Source: Oceanococcus sp041624435 (GTDB lineage Bacteria > Pseudomonadota > Gammaproteobacteria > Nevskiales > Oceanococcaceae). From it: a DNA stretch of 51,115 nucleotides. A program made the translations under genes and the position numbers. Positions 1-8,343 of the stretch are shown one piece after another. Positions within the stretch are counted from its first letter, which is position 1. Each line of letters starts with the position of its first letter. The stretch covers positions 1 through 51,115 of the forward strand of contig JBFJVB010000008.1 of the NCBI GenBank assembly GCA_041624435.1, given 5' to 3'. The notes under the pieces were generated by a model, which saw nothing but the letters and a program-made list of their open reading frames with translations, was not told the origin of the DNA and did not search any database.

Positions 1-1011
1 CGGCTGTTCATCGACACCCACAGCTACGGGCGCACCTATTTTTACAATGACACCGGCAACAGCCGCCTGCTGGAGCTGACCCGCGCGCTGGCCGACCTGA
101 TCCGGCGAGTTCCTACGACCAACTACGCGCAGCAGGTTGAACCCAGTCTGCGCGGCATCGGCGCCAATGATGAGTATTTTGCCTACGACCTGGCCGTGCC
201 TTCATACACCCTCGAACTGGAGCCCGGCACCGAAAGGCAGACTGCGGAATACGGCGGCATCCCCAATGTCAGTCACTCCGGGTTTATCCTGCCCGAAGCG
301 CAAGTGCCACGGATGCGCGACGAGGTCTACCAGATGGCCCTTCTGGCCTACTACCATCAGGCCGGCCCGCCGTTTCTCCAGGGCATCCAGGTGCATGATG
401 CCAACACCCAGGAGCTGCTGGTCGAGGGCGCCTGGCAGGACGGGAACGCGGGCCGCGAGTTGAGCTTCAGCCAGAACCAGGCTCTGACTCCAGGCCACCG
501 GTATGCGCTGAGTCTGCACTTCAACAAGCCCATGCGCCTGCGTGACCAGAACCAGCAGATCCGCAATTATCCGGGCCAGCTCGTCACCCTGGAGCCAGCG
601 GTCACGCTCATCGGTCAGGGCCGCAGCCAGAATCTGGATGACGCGCCAGGGCAGTGGCTCGACAGGCGCTATCAGGCCGACAGTTATCGCCTGGAATTCA
701 CCGCGGGTCAGAATCTGGGCGACACCGCCCAGCTTCAGGTCACAGCACGCGATCTGTCCGGCCATGCCCTGGACAGCCAGCCCGGCACGCCGGCGGACTG
801 GGCCCAGGGCCACTGGGTCGCCTACGAGGACGAAACCGGAAACAACCGCAGTGGCGGCGAAGACAGGCAGTTCTCGCTGCGCTTTCAGGCCCGGTCGGAA
901 AATCCCTCGCCTTCCGGCGGTGGTGGCGGCTCGCTCGGTCTGGGACTGGTCTGTGCATGGCTGCTAAGATCGCGGCGCCGCGGCCGCCACCCCAGCAGTG
1001 CCAAGCCATGA
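1..1011 (+). CDS. M14 zinc carboxypeptidase, C-terminal part, with GlyGly-CTERM tail (5' truncated)
   Basis: The frame is open from the first base, so the N-terminus lies outside the window; 336 residues are visible. It begins with an IDTHSYG segment typical of the M14 fold. At bases 205-225 it has YTLELEP, where the glutamate at 214-216 should be the catalytic general base, and a GF-I-L-P motif follows. After a beta-rich C-terminal domain the protein ends with a Gly5 run, a short hydrophobic helix (LGLGLVCAWLL) and an RSRRR cluster. This is the layout of a GlyGly-CTERM tag, which rhombosortase cleaves during export by type II secretion. The enzyme is therefore probably a secreted or surface-anchored peptidase. 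Its stop overlaps the zapE start as ATGA. The zinc-ligand HxxE motif is out of view, so activity cannot be confirmed. Confidence 0.85.
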   Translation, partial: RLFIDTHSYGRTYFYNDTGNSRLLELTRALADLIRRVPTTNYAQQVEPSLRGIGANDEYFAYDLAVPSYTLELEPGTERQTAEYGGIPNVSHSGFILPEAQVPRMRDEVYQMALLAYYHQAGPPFLQGIQVHDANTQELLVEGAWQDGNAGRELSFSQNQALTPGHRYALSLHFNKPMRLRDQNQQIRNYPGQLVTLEPAVTLIGQGRSQNLDDAPGQWLDRRYQADSYRLEFTAGQNLGDTAQLQVTARDLSGHALDSQPGTPADWAQGHWVAYEDETGNNRSGGEDRQFSLRFQARSENPSPSGGGGGSLGLGLVCAWLLRSRRRGRHPSSAKP

Positions 1012-2102
1012 TCCATGACTCTCCCCAGGCCCGCTACCAGGCCGATCTGAAGCAAGCCGGCTTTGTCGCCGATGCCGCCCAGCAACGCGCCGTGACGTGT
1101 CTGGACGCGATCCATCGGGCCCTGGCGGACAGCCCACCACGCAACGGCCTGGTCCGTCGCCTGACCCGGTCCAGTACCTGGCCCCCGGTCAAGGGCGCCT
1201 ATTTCTGGGGCGGCGTGGGACGCGGCAAGACCTACCTGATGGACTGCTTTTACGACACCCTGCCCTTTGCAGCCAAGCGACGCGTCCATTTTCACCGCTT
1301 CATGCAGGAAGTGCATCAGCGCAGCAAGAGCCTGGGCCAGGTCTCTGACCCATTGACGCATATCGCCGCTGAACTCGCCGAGCAGACCCGCGTACTGTGT
1401 TTTGACGAATTTTTCGTGGCCGATGTTGCCGATGCGATGATCCTGGGGCGCCTGCTGGAAAAGCTGTTCGCCCACGGCATCACCCTGGTCACCACCTCGA
1501 ATATCCCCCCCGAACAGCTGTATCAGGGCGGCTTGCAGCGCGACCGCTTCCTGCCCGCCATTGCGGATCTGCTGACAAACTGCCACGTCCTGGAAATTGA
1601 CGGCGGCGAGGACTACCGCCTGCGCGTGCTGGAACAGGCCGAAATATACCACTGGCCGCTGGATGAGCAGGCCGAGGTCAATCTGCACAACTACTTTTCC
1701 GGTATCGCACCCGACGCCGTCCATCCCGAACACAGCCTGAACGTCAACGGCCGTGAAATCGCCCTGCGCCAATGTGCCGACGGTATTGCCTGGTTCGATT
1801 TCAATGCCCTGTGCGCCGGCGCACGGGCGGCCGATGATTACATCGAAATTGGCCGTCTGTACGGCACCGTGCTGCTGTCCGGAGTGCCGCAGCTGAACTG
1901 GGAAACGGAGAATGAAGCCCGACGTTTCCTGCATCTGGTCGATGAATTCTACGATCGCCGGGTCAAATTGATCATCGCCGCGGCGGTCTCGCTGGAAACA
2001 CTCTATATTGGCGACAAGCTCAAATTCGAATACGCCCGCGTGGTCAGCCGCTTGCAGGAGATGCAATCCCATGACTACCTGGCTTCGGCGCACCGACCAT
2101 GA
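1008..2102 (+). CDS. zapE: ZapE/AFG1-family ATPase
   Basis: A 364-residue AFG1/ZapE P-loop ATPase, close to the roughly 375-residue E. coli protein. Walker A is GGVGRGKT (near residues 66-73) and Walker B is VLCFDEFFV, followed by the sensor segment TTSNIPPEQLY; all are family hallmarks. In E. coli ZapE binds FtsZ at late constriction and lowers polymer stability, and mitochondrial AFG1 works in membrane protein quality control. The chosen ATG overlaps the preceding stop (ATGA) and gives a family-length N-terminus. The 3' end overlaps the Hpt gene by four bases, so translation is likely coupled across all three genes. The peptidase and Hpt neighbours do not suggest a shared pathway. Confidence 0.93.
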   Translation: MIHDSPQARYQADLKQAGFVADAAQQRAVTCLDAIHRALADSPPRNGLVRRLTRSSTWPPVKGAYFWGGVGRGKTYLMDCFYDTLPFAAKRRVHFHRFMQEVHQRSKSLGQVSDPLTHIAAELAEQTRVLCFDEFFVADVADAMILGRLLEKLFAHGITLVTTSNIPPEQLYQGGLQRDRFLPAIADLLTNCHVLEIDGGEDYRLRVLEQAEIYHWPLDEQAEVNLHNYFSGIAPDAVHPEHSLNVNGREIALRQCADGIAWFDFNALCAGARAADDYIEIGRLYGTVLLSGVPQLNWETENEARRFLHLVDEFYDRRVKLIIAAAVSLETLYIGDKLKFEYARVVSRLQEMQSHDYLASAHRP

Positions 2103-2425
2103 AAAAAGCCTTATCCCCCGCCCTGCAAAAGCTTATCGCCGACTATCGGGGCAAGTTGCCCGGCAAGCTGGAGGACATCCGCCAGCTGCACATCAGTGGC
2201 GCGATTGCAGACCCGGCCGCCCTGGAAGCGTATTACACGGCGGTGCATCAATTGGCCGGTTCATCCGGCAGCTACGGATTTCCCGCAGTCAGTGAGGCGG
2301 CCCGCAAGCTCGACCGCTATCTGGCGGATGTGCGCGCCGGCGAACAGACCTATTCGGCCGCGACCGCAGCCAGCGAACTGGAGGCCATCGCCGCCAGCAT
2401 CACCGCTACGGCGGATAGCCCGTGA
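2099..2425 (+). CDS. Orphan Hpt-domain phosphotransfer protein
   Basis: A 108-residue all-helical protein with the Hpt signature VHQLAGSSGSYGF; His50 is the predicted phospho-acceptor and is followed by a helix with AARKLD. It has no kinase or receiver domain, so it should carry phosphate between a hybrid kinase and a response regulator encoded elsewhere. Its ATG overlaps the zapE stop (ATGA). Its last 20 bases overlap the 3' end of the FGGY kinase gene on the other strand. No cognate hybrid kinase is in the window; the histidine kinase at 25.8-27.7 kb lacks a receiver domain, so it would not need an Hpt step. Confidence 0.82.
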   Translation: MKKALSPALQKLIADYRGKLPGKLEDIRQLHISGAIADPAALEAYYTAVHQLAGSSGSYGFPAVSEAARKLDRYLADVRAGEQTYSAATAASELEAIAASITATADSP

Positions 2426-3953
2426 TGTCGCGAATCTCCTGATACAGGGGCTGCAGGCGCGCGTACATTTTCTGGTAAACCCGGCGATACAAGGCATCAT
2501 AGGTCGCCACCGCATCCGGCTGCGGTTCGAACACATCCTTGACCCGGGTCATGGCCGATACCGCCGCGGGATAGTCCGCGTACAGGCCCTGGCCAACCGC
2601 GGTATTGATGGCCGCACCCAGAGCCGAGGTTTCGTACACGTGCGGGCGCTGCGCCGCCATGCCGAAGATGTCTGCGGTCAGCTGCATGGCGCCGTTGCTC
2701 TGCGAGCCACCTCCCGCCACGCGTAAAATGCGCAGCTTGGCGCTGCGCCTGGCCACTTTCTCCGCCCCTTCCCGCAAACCGTAAGCCAGACCTTCCAGTA
2801 TTGCCCGATAGACATGGGCCCGGGTGTGCACATCGCCGAAACCGATGATCGCTCCTTTGGCTTCGGGGCCAGGCTCACGCACCCCTGGCGACCAGTAGGG
2901 TTGCAGGGTCAGCCCCATCGCACCCGGAGGCACGCTGTCGAGCAATTCATCGAACAGGGCTTCTGCGGCGATGCCGCGTTCATCGGCGATTCTTTGTTCA
3001 CGGTCGGCAAACTGGCGCTTGAACCAGCTGACCATCCAGAAGCCACGATAAATCTGCACTTCGGTGTTGAAACTGTCCGGGACCGCGGCTGGAAACGGCG
3101 GAATGAATTTTTCGACTTCCACGTACTTGCTGACCGTGGTGTTGATCGTGGCCGTGGTGCCAAAGCTCAGACAGGCCTGATCGGGATTCACGCAGCCGGC
3201 GCCCAGGACCTCGCAGGCCTTGTCCGCGGCCGAAGCGATCACCGGCAGGCCGGAGGGCAGACCCAGATGCTCCGCCGCGCTTGCGCATAGACCGCCCATC
3301 GGCGCACCCGGCGCCACCAGCTCCGGCAACTGCGCTGGCCGGATCCCCGGCAAGGCCTGCCATTTCCAGTCGTGCGCACCAGCCCAGCGCTGCTGTTTGT
3401 AATCGAATGGCAGATAACCGACCTGACTGCCAATCGAGTCCTGCCACTGGCCCGTCAGCTGGAAATTCAGATAGCCTGATAACAGCACATAGCGCTGTGT
3501 TTTCGCCCAGAGTTCCGGTTCGTGCTGCAACAGCCAGTTGGCGGGCGCCTCGGCCTGAAACTGCGCGATGGTGGATTTCAGGCCCAGGGCGCGAAAAGCC
3601 AGCCCCCACAGCCCACCGATCGGCGCCTGATTGAGTGCCTGCCGCTTGTCCATCCAGACAATCGCCGGTCGCAGAGGCTGGTTATCGGCCCCGATACAGA
3701 CCATGGTCGCGCGCTGCGTGGTCAGACTCATCCCGCTGATCGAATGGGGATCCAGCTCTTCCCACAAGCCCTGACAGGCCTGTCCGATCAACTTCCAGTA
3801 CAAGGTACTGTCCTGTTCGGCCCAACCCGGCTGGGTCGAAAAATACGGCTCAAGCGCGATCTGCCGGCTGCCGCACAGGTCCCCGTTCAGATCGAAAACG
3901 ATGGCCCGCACGCTTTGCGTGCCCACATCGATCGCCAGCAGCCGTTCGTTCAT
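2406..3953 (-). CDS. FGGY-family carbohydrate/polyol kinase
   Basis: A 515-residue FGGY kinase. The N-terminal ATPase-fold phosphate motif is DVGTQSVRA (residues 9-17), and the likely catalytic base is Asp244 in SAADKACEVLG. A C-terminal lobe with VAGGGSQSNG binds adenosine. FGGY kinases phosphorylate glycerol, xylulose, gluconate and related polyols. The substrate cannot be read from sequence, but the coupling to a GlpD-like enzyme suggests glycerol or a glycerol-like triol. The ATG at 3953 overlaps the upstream stop by ATGA. It is the last gene of a three-gene reverse-strand operon and its 3' end overlaps the Hpt gene. It could instead be a xylulokinase-like enzyme. Confidence 0.85.
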   Translation of the reverse strand: MNERLLAIDVGTQSVRAIVFDLNGDLCGSRQIALEPYFSTQPGWAEQDSTLYWKLIGQACQGLWEELDPHSISGMSLTTQRATMVCIGADNQPLRPAIVWMDKRQALNQAPIGGLWGLAFRALGLKSTIAQFQAEAPANWLLQHEPELWAKTQRYVLLSGYLNFQLTGQWQDSIGSQVGYLPFDYKQQRWAGAHDWKWQALPGIRPAQLPELVAPGAPMGGLCASAAEHLGLPSGLPVIASAADKACEVLGAGCVNPDQACLSFGTTATINTTVSKYVEVEKFIPPFPAAVPDSFNTEVQIYRGFWMVSWFKRQFADREQRIADERGIAAEALFDELLDSVPPGAMGLTLQPYWSPGVREPGPEAKGAIIGFGDVHTRAHVYRAILEGLAYGLREGAEKVARRSAKLRILRVAGGGSQSNGAMQLTADIFGMAAQRPHVYETSALGAAINTAVGQGLYADYPAAVSAMTRVKDVFEPQPDAVATYDALYRRVYQKMYARLQPLYQEIRDITGYPP

Positions 3954-5509
3954 TCCTGTCCCCGCGGCGGCAGACTGTAACGGTCATGCCAGCGCCGATA
4001 CCAGGCCCCTTCCTCATTGCCCCAGGTGCGGTCATCCCAGCCCAGTTCAGGCTGACAGACTTCACGAATCCGCGGCATCAGTTCCCGGCAGGCATCCGCC
4101 AGGACCAGACCCAGACGGGTCCGCCGCAGCAACAAATCATCCAGATGCACTACGGCCTCATGACGGGCGGCGTAGCGGAGTTCCGCCCAGACCGTCGAAC
4201 TCGTGCCGATCCGTGAAAAATCACCCGGCTGCACCAGGGCAAGCAACTGCGGCAGCGCCGGACCGAACCGTCCCAGCAGCCGCTGCCACACCGCCGGCTC
4301 ACAGGCTTCGGGTCGCTCCAGGGCCGGCAACTCATCCAGAATCTTCTGGGTTGGAGGCGTCTTCTTGTGCCCGCGAACCGCAGCCAGAACTTCCAGCGCC
4401 GTCAGCCGGAAAGTCGTGAGCTTGCCGCCGGTGATGCCGATCAGCCCGGGCTGCTGCCACATGGCCGACTCACGCGATTCATCGGAGGGGTTTGCCGCGC
4501 CACCATCCACCACCGGCCGCACGCCCGCATAGGTGCTGATGACATCGGCCCGCCCCAGTTTCAAGCCCGGCCAGACATGCGCGGCTCCGCGCAATAGATA
4601 ATCCACTTCCGCCGGGCTGATATGCGGCTCCCGATCCAGATCCTCACCATGATCGAGATCGGTGGTCCCCAGCAAGGTTGCTCCTTCCCAGGCGTAAGCC
4701 ACCACCGGGCGAGCATCGTCCGGATGCAGAAACGACACCGCCAGCGGCAAGGGCAAGCGACGGGCTGAAAACAGCAGATGGGACCCCCGGAGCGGGCGCA
4801 GTTTGGGCGCCTGCCCCCCGCCCAGGCGATCGGCCCAGGCCCCGGTGGCATTGATCACGGTGCGCCCGCGCAAGCTGCCTTGTTCCCCCTGGGGTCCGGC
4901 CTGCCAGCGCACCCCGGTAACGCGTCCATCCTGCTCAATCAGACCGCTTACTGGCGCGTAATTGTAGGCCCGGGCGCCATGGGCGCAGGCCTCCTGTATC
5001 AGCCGCAAAACCAGCCGCGCGTCATCGGTCTGGGCGTCTTCGAAATACAACACGCCGCTGAGTTCATGGGTCGACAGATCCGGCACGCTGCGATCGAATT
5101 CGTCCCAGCGCAGTTTGCGTGAACACCACTTGCCGGCGATCGCGTCATACAGCCCCAGGCCGATGCGGGTAATGCCCAGGCCCGGTTTCTGCCCGTAGTA
5201 AATGGGAAACGCAAAACCCAGTGGACTCACCAGACCAGGGGCATCGCGCAGCAGGGCCTGCCGCTCTCGCACCGAATGGGCGGTCAGACGCCATTGTCCG
5301 CTGCTCAGGTAACGCAACCCGCCGTGCACCAGCTTCGACGAGCGGCTGGAGGTCCCGCTGGCAAAATCATTCTGTTCCAGCAGGATCGCCCGCAAGCCCT
5401 GGCGCACGGCTTCGCGCAGAATTCCCGCGCCGGTGATGCCGCCACCGATGATGATCAGATCCCATTCCTCTTGCGAGGAACTGGACAGGTCGGGCAGCGC
5501 TTGCAACAT
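3950..5509 (-). CDS. GlpD-like FAD-dependent glycerol-3-phosphate dehydrogenase/oxidase
   Basis: A 519-residue flavoprotein of the GlpD/GlpA family. The N-terminal dinucleotide motif is IIGGGITGAG (residues 20-29), followed by the family segment SGTSSRSSKLVHGGLRYL and a C-terminal helical DAO_C-type domain. The expected reaction is sn-glycerol-3-phosphate to dihydroxyacetone phosphate at the inner membrane, feeding electrons to quinone. The ATG at 5509 overlaps the AGPS-like stop by one base (TGATG), while a TTG three bases upstream is less likely. It sits between an alkyl-DHAP-synthase-like enzyme and an FGGY kinase, so DHAP or a modified triose phosphate may be the shared intermediate. It could be a paralogue of a housekeeping glpD located elsewhere. 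Confidence 0.87.
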   Translation of the reverse strand: MLQALPDLSSSSQEEWDLIIIGGGITGAGILREAVRQGLRAILLEQNDFASGTSSRSSKLVHGGLRYLSSGQWRLTAHSVRERQALLRDAPGLVSPLGFAFPIYYGQKPGLGITRIGLGLYDAIAGKWCSRKLRWDEFDRSVPDLSTHELSGVLYFEDAQTDDARLVLRLIQEACAHGARAYNYAPVSGLIEQDGRVTGVRWQAGPQGEQGSLRGRTVINATGAWADRLGGGQAPKLRPLRGSHLLFSARRLPLPLAVSFLHPDDARPVVAYAWEGATLLGTTDLDHGEDLDREPHISPAEVDYLLRGAAHVWPGLKLGRADVISTYAGVRPVVDGGAANPSDESRESAMWQQPGLIGITGGKLTTFRLTALEVLAAVRGHKKTPPTQKILDELPALERPEACEPAVWQRLLGRFGPALPQLLALVQPGDFSRIGTSSTVWAELRYAARHEAVVHLDDLLLRRTRLGLVLADACRELMPRIREVCQPELGWDDRTWGNEEGAWYRRWHDRYSLPPRGQE

Positions 5510-7101
5510 CAATCGAACAACTTGCCGGGGTTCATGATGCCGCGGGGATCCAGCTCTCGCGCCACGGCGCGAATCATCGCCAGCCCCTGGGCAGTCTTTT
5601 CGGCTTCGAGATAGCCTTTGTGGTCAACACCAACCCCGTGCTGATGGCTGATCGTGCCGCCAAATTTCACCACCTGCTGGCTCACCCGATCCTTGAATCG
5701 GCGCCAGCGTTCCAGCATCTGCTCCCGGTCGTTGGTGGCGCGGAAAATGAAGGTCGAATAGATGCTCGAGCCCTGCGGGTAGACGTGGGACAAATGCGTG
5801 AAGGCATGCACTTTCTCGCCTTCTTCGGCAAAGGCATCGCGAGCGGCCTGCTCCATGGCCTGCATCAGCACGGTCACCTGCGGCCAGTCCACGGCGGTTT
5901 CGATGGTATCGGCGCCGTATCCTGCCGCCCATAATGAATTGCGCAGATACGGTCCACGGAAACGGTTCTTTTCCCAGGCCCGACCAACCCACGGCCCCAT
6001 GTGCACACCACCGAAACGACGGCAAACCGACAAGGCGTCGGCCCAAACCCGACGCACTCTCTTGCGCTCGCCGGAAACGCCGAGCATCAGCATGCATTGT
6101 CCCTCGCCCACCCCACGCAGCCGCAGATAGCGCTGCAGGGCGGCAAGCGCTTTTTCATGCCCCGCCAGAGCCAGCTGGGTCTCGGTCTCGATGACATTGG
6201 ACAGACGCAGCATGGACAGGCCGGGTCTCAACTGCGCCAGAGTCCGCACCGCGGTGATCGCCGCTTCCCAATCCGGGAACATCACCGGTTCGAAGCGCTC
6301 TACTTCCGGGTACGGCACGACACGCATCTGGGCTTCGCTCAGAATGCCGAAACGGCCCTCCGAGCCCATGACGAATTCACGCAGATCCGGCCCCGCCGAT
6401 GAGGCGGGAATGGTCGGAATGACCAGATCGCCCGACGGGCAGGCCATCTTGCCGCCGGCGAACAGCTGTTCGATGCGTCCGTAGGCCAGCGACTGCTGCC
6501 CACTGGAACGGGTGACCACCCAGCCACCGACGGTGGAATACTCGAATGACTGCGGAAAATGCCCCAGCCGATAGCCGTGCGCCTTGAGCTGAGCTTCAAC
6601 CTGAGGCCCCGGGGTGCCAGCATCAAACGTGGCCAGACGCGAGGTCTCATCCAGGTGCCGCAAGCGGTTCAGGGCGGACAGATCGACGTTGACCACGGGT
6701 GGCGCCTCGGATGGCACACTCAGATGCCCTGCCACACTGGTCCCGCCAGCAAAAGGAATCAGCTGCCAGCCCGCCTGGTCAGCTCGGCTGACGATCGCCT
6801 GAACTTCGGCGTGCGTACCCGGCGTAACCACCGCATCCGGAAAGGGTCCGAGCACGCCAAATTTTTTCGCCAGCCAGTCCGGAAAACTTTCGCCGTGGGC
6901 GTGCAGCAAGCGGTTTTGCGCCCCCGTATCCAGACCCGCTTCACCCTCCAGGCGGGACTCGGGAACCTGCTTGACCACAGCCTCCAGTTCGACATCCGAC
7001 AAGGGCTGTGAAGCACCGACGCGGGTGTCCAGAAAAGTCCGTGCTTCCGGAGTCAGTTCATAGTCAGTCGCTGAGTCACCCCAGCCATTCCATCGGCGCA
7101 T
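5509..7101 (-). CDS. FAD-binding oxidase resembling alkyl-DHAP synthase (AGPS)
   Basis: A 530-residue PCMH/VAO-fold flavoprotein. It opens with RRWNGWG, as alkyldihydroxyacetonephosphate synthases do, and has the FAD motif GGTSVAG (residues 119-125), the segment TVGGWVVTRSSG and a C-terminal SHQHGVG (residues 485-491). AGPS swaps the acyl chain of acyl-DHAP for a fatty alcohol, the first step of ether-lipid synthesis. In eukaryotic AGPS the last motif is SHHHGVG and an active-site arginine precedes the conserved GxxIY segment. Here the middle histidine is Gln487 and no arginine is evident, so the reaction may differ. The ATG has a good GGGAG site six bases upstream. It is the first gene of the AGPS-like/GlpD/FGGY operon. 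Confidence 0.8.
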   Translation of the reverse strand: MRRWNGWGDSATDYELTPEARTFLDTRVGASQPLSDVELEAVVKQVPESRLEGEAGLDTGAQNRLLHAHGESFPDWLAKKFGVLGPFPDAVVTPGTHAEVQAIVSRADQAGWQLIPFAGGTSVAGHLSVPSEAPPVVNVDLSALNRLRHLDETSRLATFDAGTPGPQVEAQLKAHGYRLGHFPQSFEYSTVGGWVVTRSSGQQSLAYGRIEQLFAGGKMACPSGDLVIPTIPASSAGPDLREFVMGSEGRFGILSEAQMRVVPYPEVERFEPVMFPDWEAAITAVRTLAQLRPGLSMLRLSNVIETETQLALAGHEKALAALQRYLRLRGVGEGQCMLMLGVSGERKRVRRVWADALSVCRRFGGVHMGPWVGRAWEKNRFRGPYLRNSLWAAGYGADTIETAVDWPQVTVLMQAMEQAARDAFAEEGEKVHAFTHLSHVYPQGSSIYSTFIFRATNDREQMLERWRRFKDRVSQQVVKFGGTISHQHGVGVDHKGYLEAEKTAQGLAMIRAVARELDPRGIMNPGKLFD

Positions 7102-7126
7102 TGTTTACTCCCATTTCTGAGCGCGA

Positions 7127-7132
7127 AGTATA
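7127..7132 (-). promoter_or_regulatory. Candidate -10 box (TATACT) for the AGPS-like operon
   Basis: On the reverse strand TATACT matches five of six bases of the sigma-70 -10 consensus and lies about 25 bases before the ATG at 7101. No -35 hexamer is visible at the right distance, which would suit activator dependence; the LuxR-type regulator encoded upstream is an obvious candidate. Transcription reading through from the luxR-type gene is also possible. Confidence 0.35.
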
Positions 7133-7172
7133 CCCAAGCACGCCGCGCGGATTATGATAAAAAGCAGGTATT

Positions 7173-7184
7173 GGGCAGCTGCCC
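7173..7184. repeat. 12-bp perfect palindrome GGGCAGCTGCCC
   Basis: A perfect palindrome in the 110-base gap between the LuxR-type regulator and the AGPS-like operon, about 40 bases upstream of the candidate -10 box. It is well placed for an activator. A five-base T run lies eight to nine bases downstream on the reverse strand, which is too far for a canonical terminator, so a protein-binding site is the better guess. Confidence 0.35.
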
Positions 7185-7211
7185 GTGCTCCATGCCGAAC
7201 AGGCCAAAAGC

Positions 7212-8162
7212 TCAATTCCTGAGTGATTTCACGAGCTTGGCCAAATTGGTGCGGCTCTCCACGCCCAGTTTGCGATAGGCGCGATACAGATGGGTCGACA
7301 CGGTCGATGGCGCCAGATGCAGATTCGCGCCAATCGCCTTGGCGGACAGCCCTTCACAAACCTGAAACACCACGGTGCGCTCCCGCTCGGTCAACTGGTC
7401 CAGTGGACCGGCCTCGCGCAAGCGCAGCAGGAACAGGTCGCCCATGGCTTCGACCCGCAAGCACAAGTCCTCTCCCACGCTGCCGGAGAAGCCGGCCGGC
7501 GGCAGCGCAAACGGCAGGCGCTCTCCCGACCAGTCCGGAAACCCGGATTCGAGCATGTCCATGAAGTGAGTTTCCACTTCATGAAAAACGCCGGTGGCAT
7601 CACACACCGCACTCCACTCCCGTCGCGCACCCGATTTCGGCCTGCTGATGGTGAGAAAAAAACTGTGCGACGCCGCCTGGATCAAATGATGCAGGACCTG
7701 CTCCTGAATGGCTTTTTCCGCGACGCTAAACTCCTTGGATCGATCGGTACGGTACAGCGACAGCAGGGTGTACAGGCCACTGCGGGGCTCGAGATTCACC
7801 GACGACAGAATCCGTTCGACCCCGAACGGCGCAAACGCCTGCGTGTACAGCTCCGATTTGTAGAATTTTCGGTCGGACAGCACATCGGACATCGCGACTG
7901 GCTTGCCCAGATTCTTTTGCACTTGCACAAACAATGGGTTGATCGATTTGCTGGCCTCAAGCGCGGCAGCGAAACTGTCCGGCAGACCATCAACCGTGAC
8001 ATTGTGAAATTGCGCCTCGCGACGTGTGCCACTGCCCCAGACGGCGGCATCGAAAGGCAGCAGGCTCCGCAACTCCCGCAATGCCCAGCGCCGGAACCGC
8101 TCCGGCGGCACGTCGGCACCCTGACAGTACAAACTGCTGATCAACCGATGCAAGGCTTGCAT
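7212..8162 (-). CDS. LuxR-family transcriptional regulator
   Basis: A 316-residue regulator. Its C-terminal 60 residues are a LuxR/FixJ helix-turn-helix: LTERERTVVFQVCEGLSAKA, then a recognition helix around PSTVSTHLYRAYRKLGV. The first 240 residues look like an unassigned GAF/PAS-like sensor and lack an obvious receiver or autoinducer-binding signature. The start was set at ATG 8162 because GGAGG lies nine bases before it; a TTG at 8186 would add eight residues and has no such site. It lies upstream of, and in the same direction as, the AGPS-like/GlpD/FGGY operon, which it may control. The ligand is unknown. Confidence 0.85.
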   Translation of the reverse strand: MQALHRLISSLYCQGADVPPERFRRWALRELRSLLPFDAAVWGSGTRREAQFHNVTVDGLPDSFAAALEASKSINPLFVQVQKNLGKPVAMSDVLSDRKFYKSELYTQAFAPFGVERILSSVNLEPRSGLYTLLSLYRTDRSKEFSVAEKAIQEQVLHHLIQAASHSFFLTISRPKSGARREWSAVCDATGVFHEVETHFMDMLESGFPDWSGERLPFALPPAGFSGSVGEDLCLRVEAMGDLFLLRLREAGPLDQLTERERTVVFQVCEGLSAKAIGANLHLAPSTVSTHLYRAYRKLGVESRTNLAKLVKSLRN

Positions 8163-8343
8163 GGTCCGTTTCCTCCAGTGATTCAAGGCTCTCCCACCGC
8201 CGAGCCTGCACGCTGGCGATTACACGAACTGCGCCGTGCTTTTGTCCCAGATTATGGGTCATTCGAGGCAATGTCCATGCCGTCCTATTGATTCAGCCGC
8301 GGCCTGCCCCCATTGTAAAGCCGCTTCTGGGTAATGAACCACT

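Noticed and set aside
885..2093. 402-codon reverse-strand open frame
   Set aside because: It is antisense to zapE, whose Walker motifs are intact.
7159..7184. Possible terminator after the LuxR-type gene
   Set aside because: The T run is eight or nine bases away from the palindrome and the stem has little loop, so it does not fit an intrinsic terminator.
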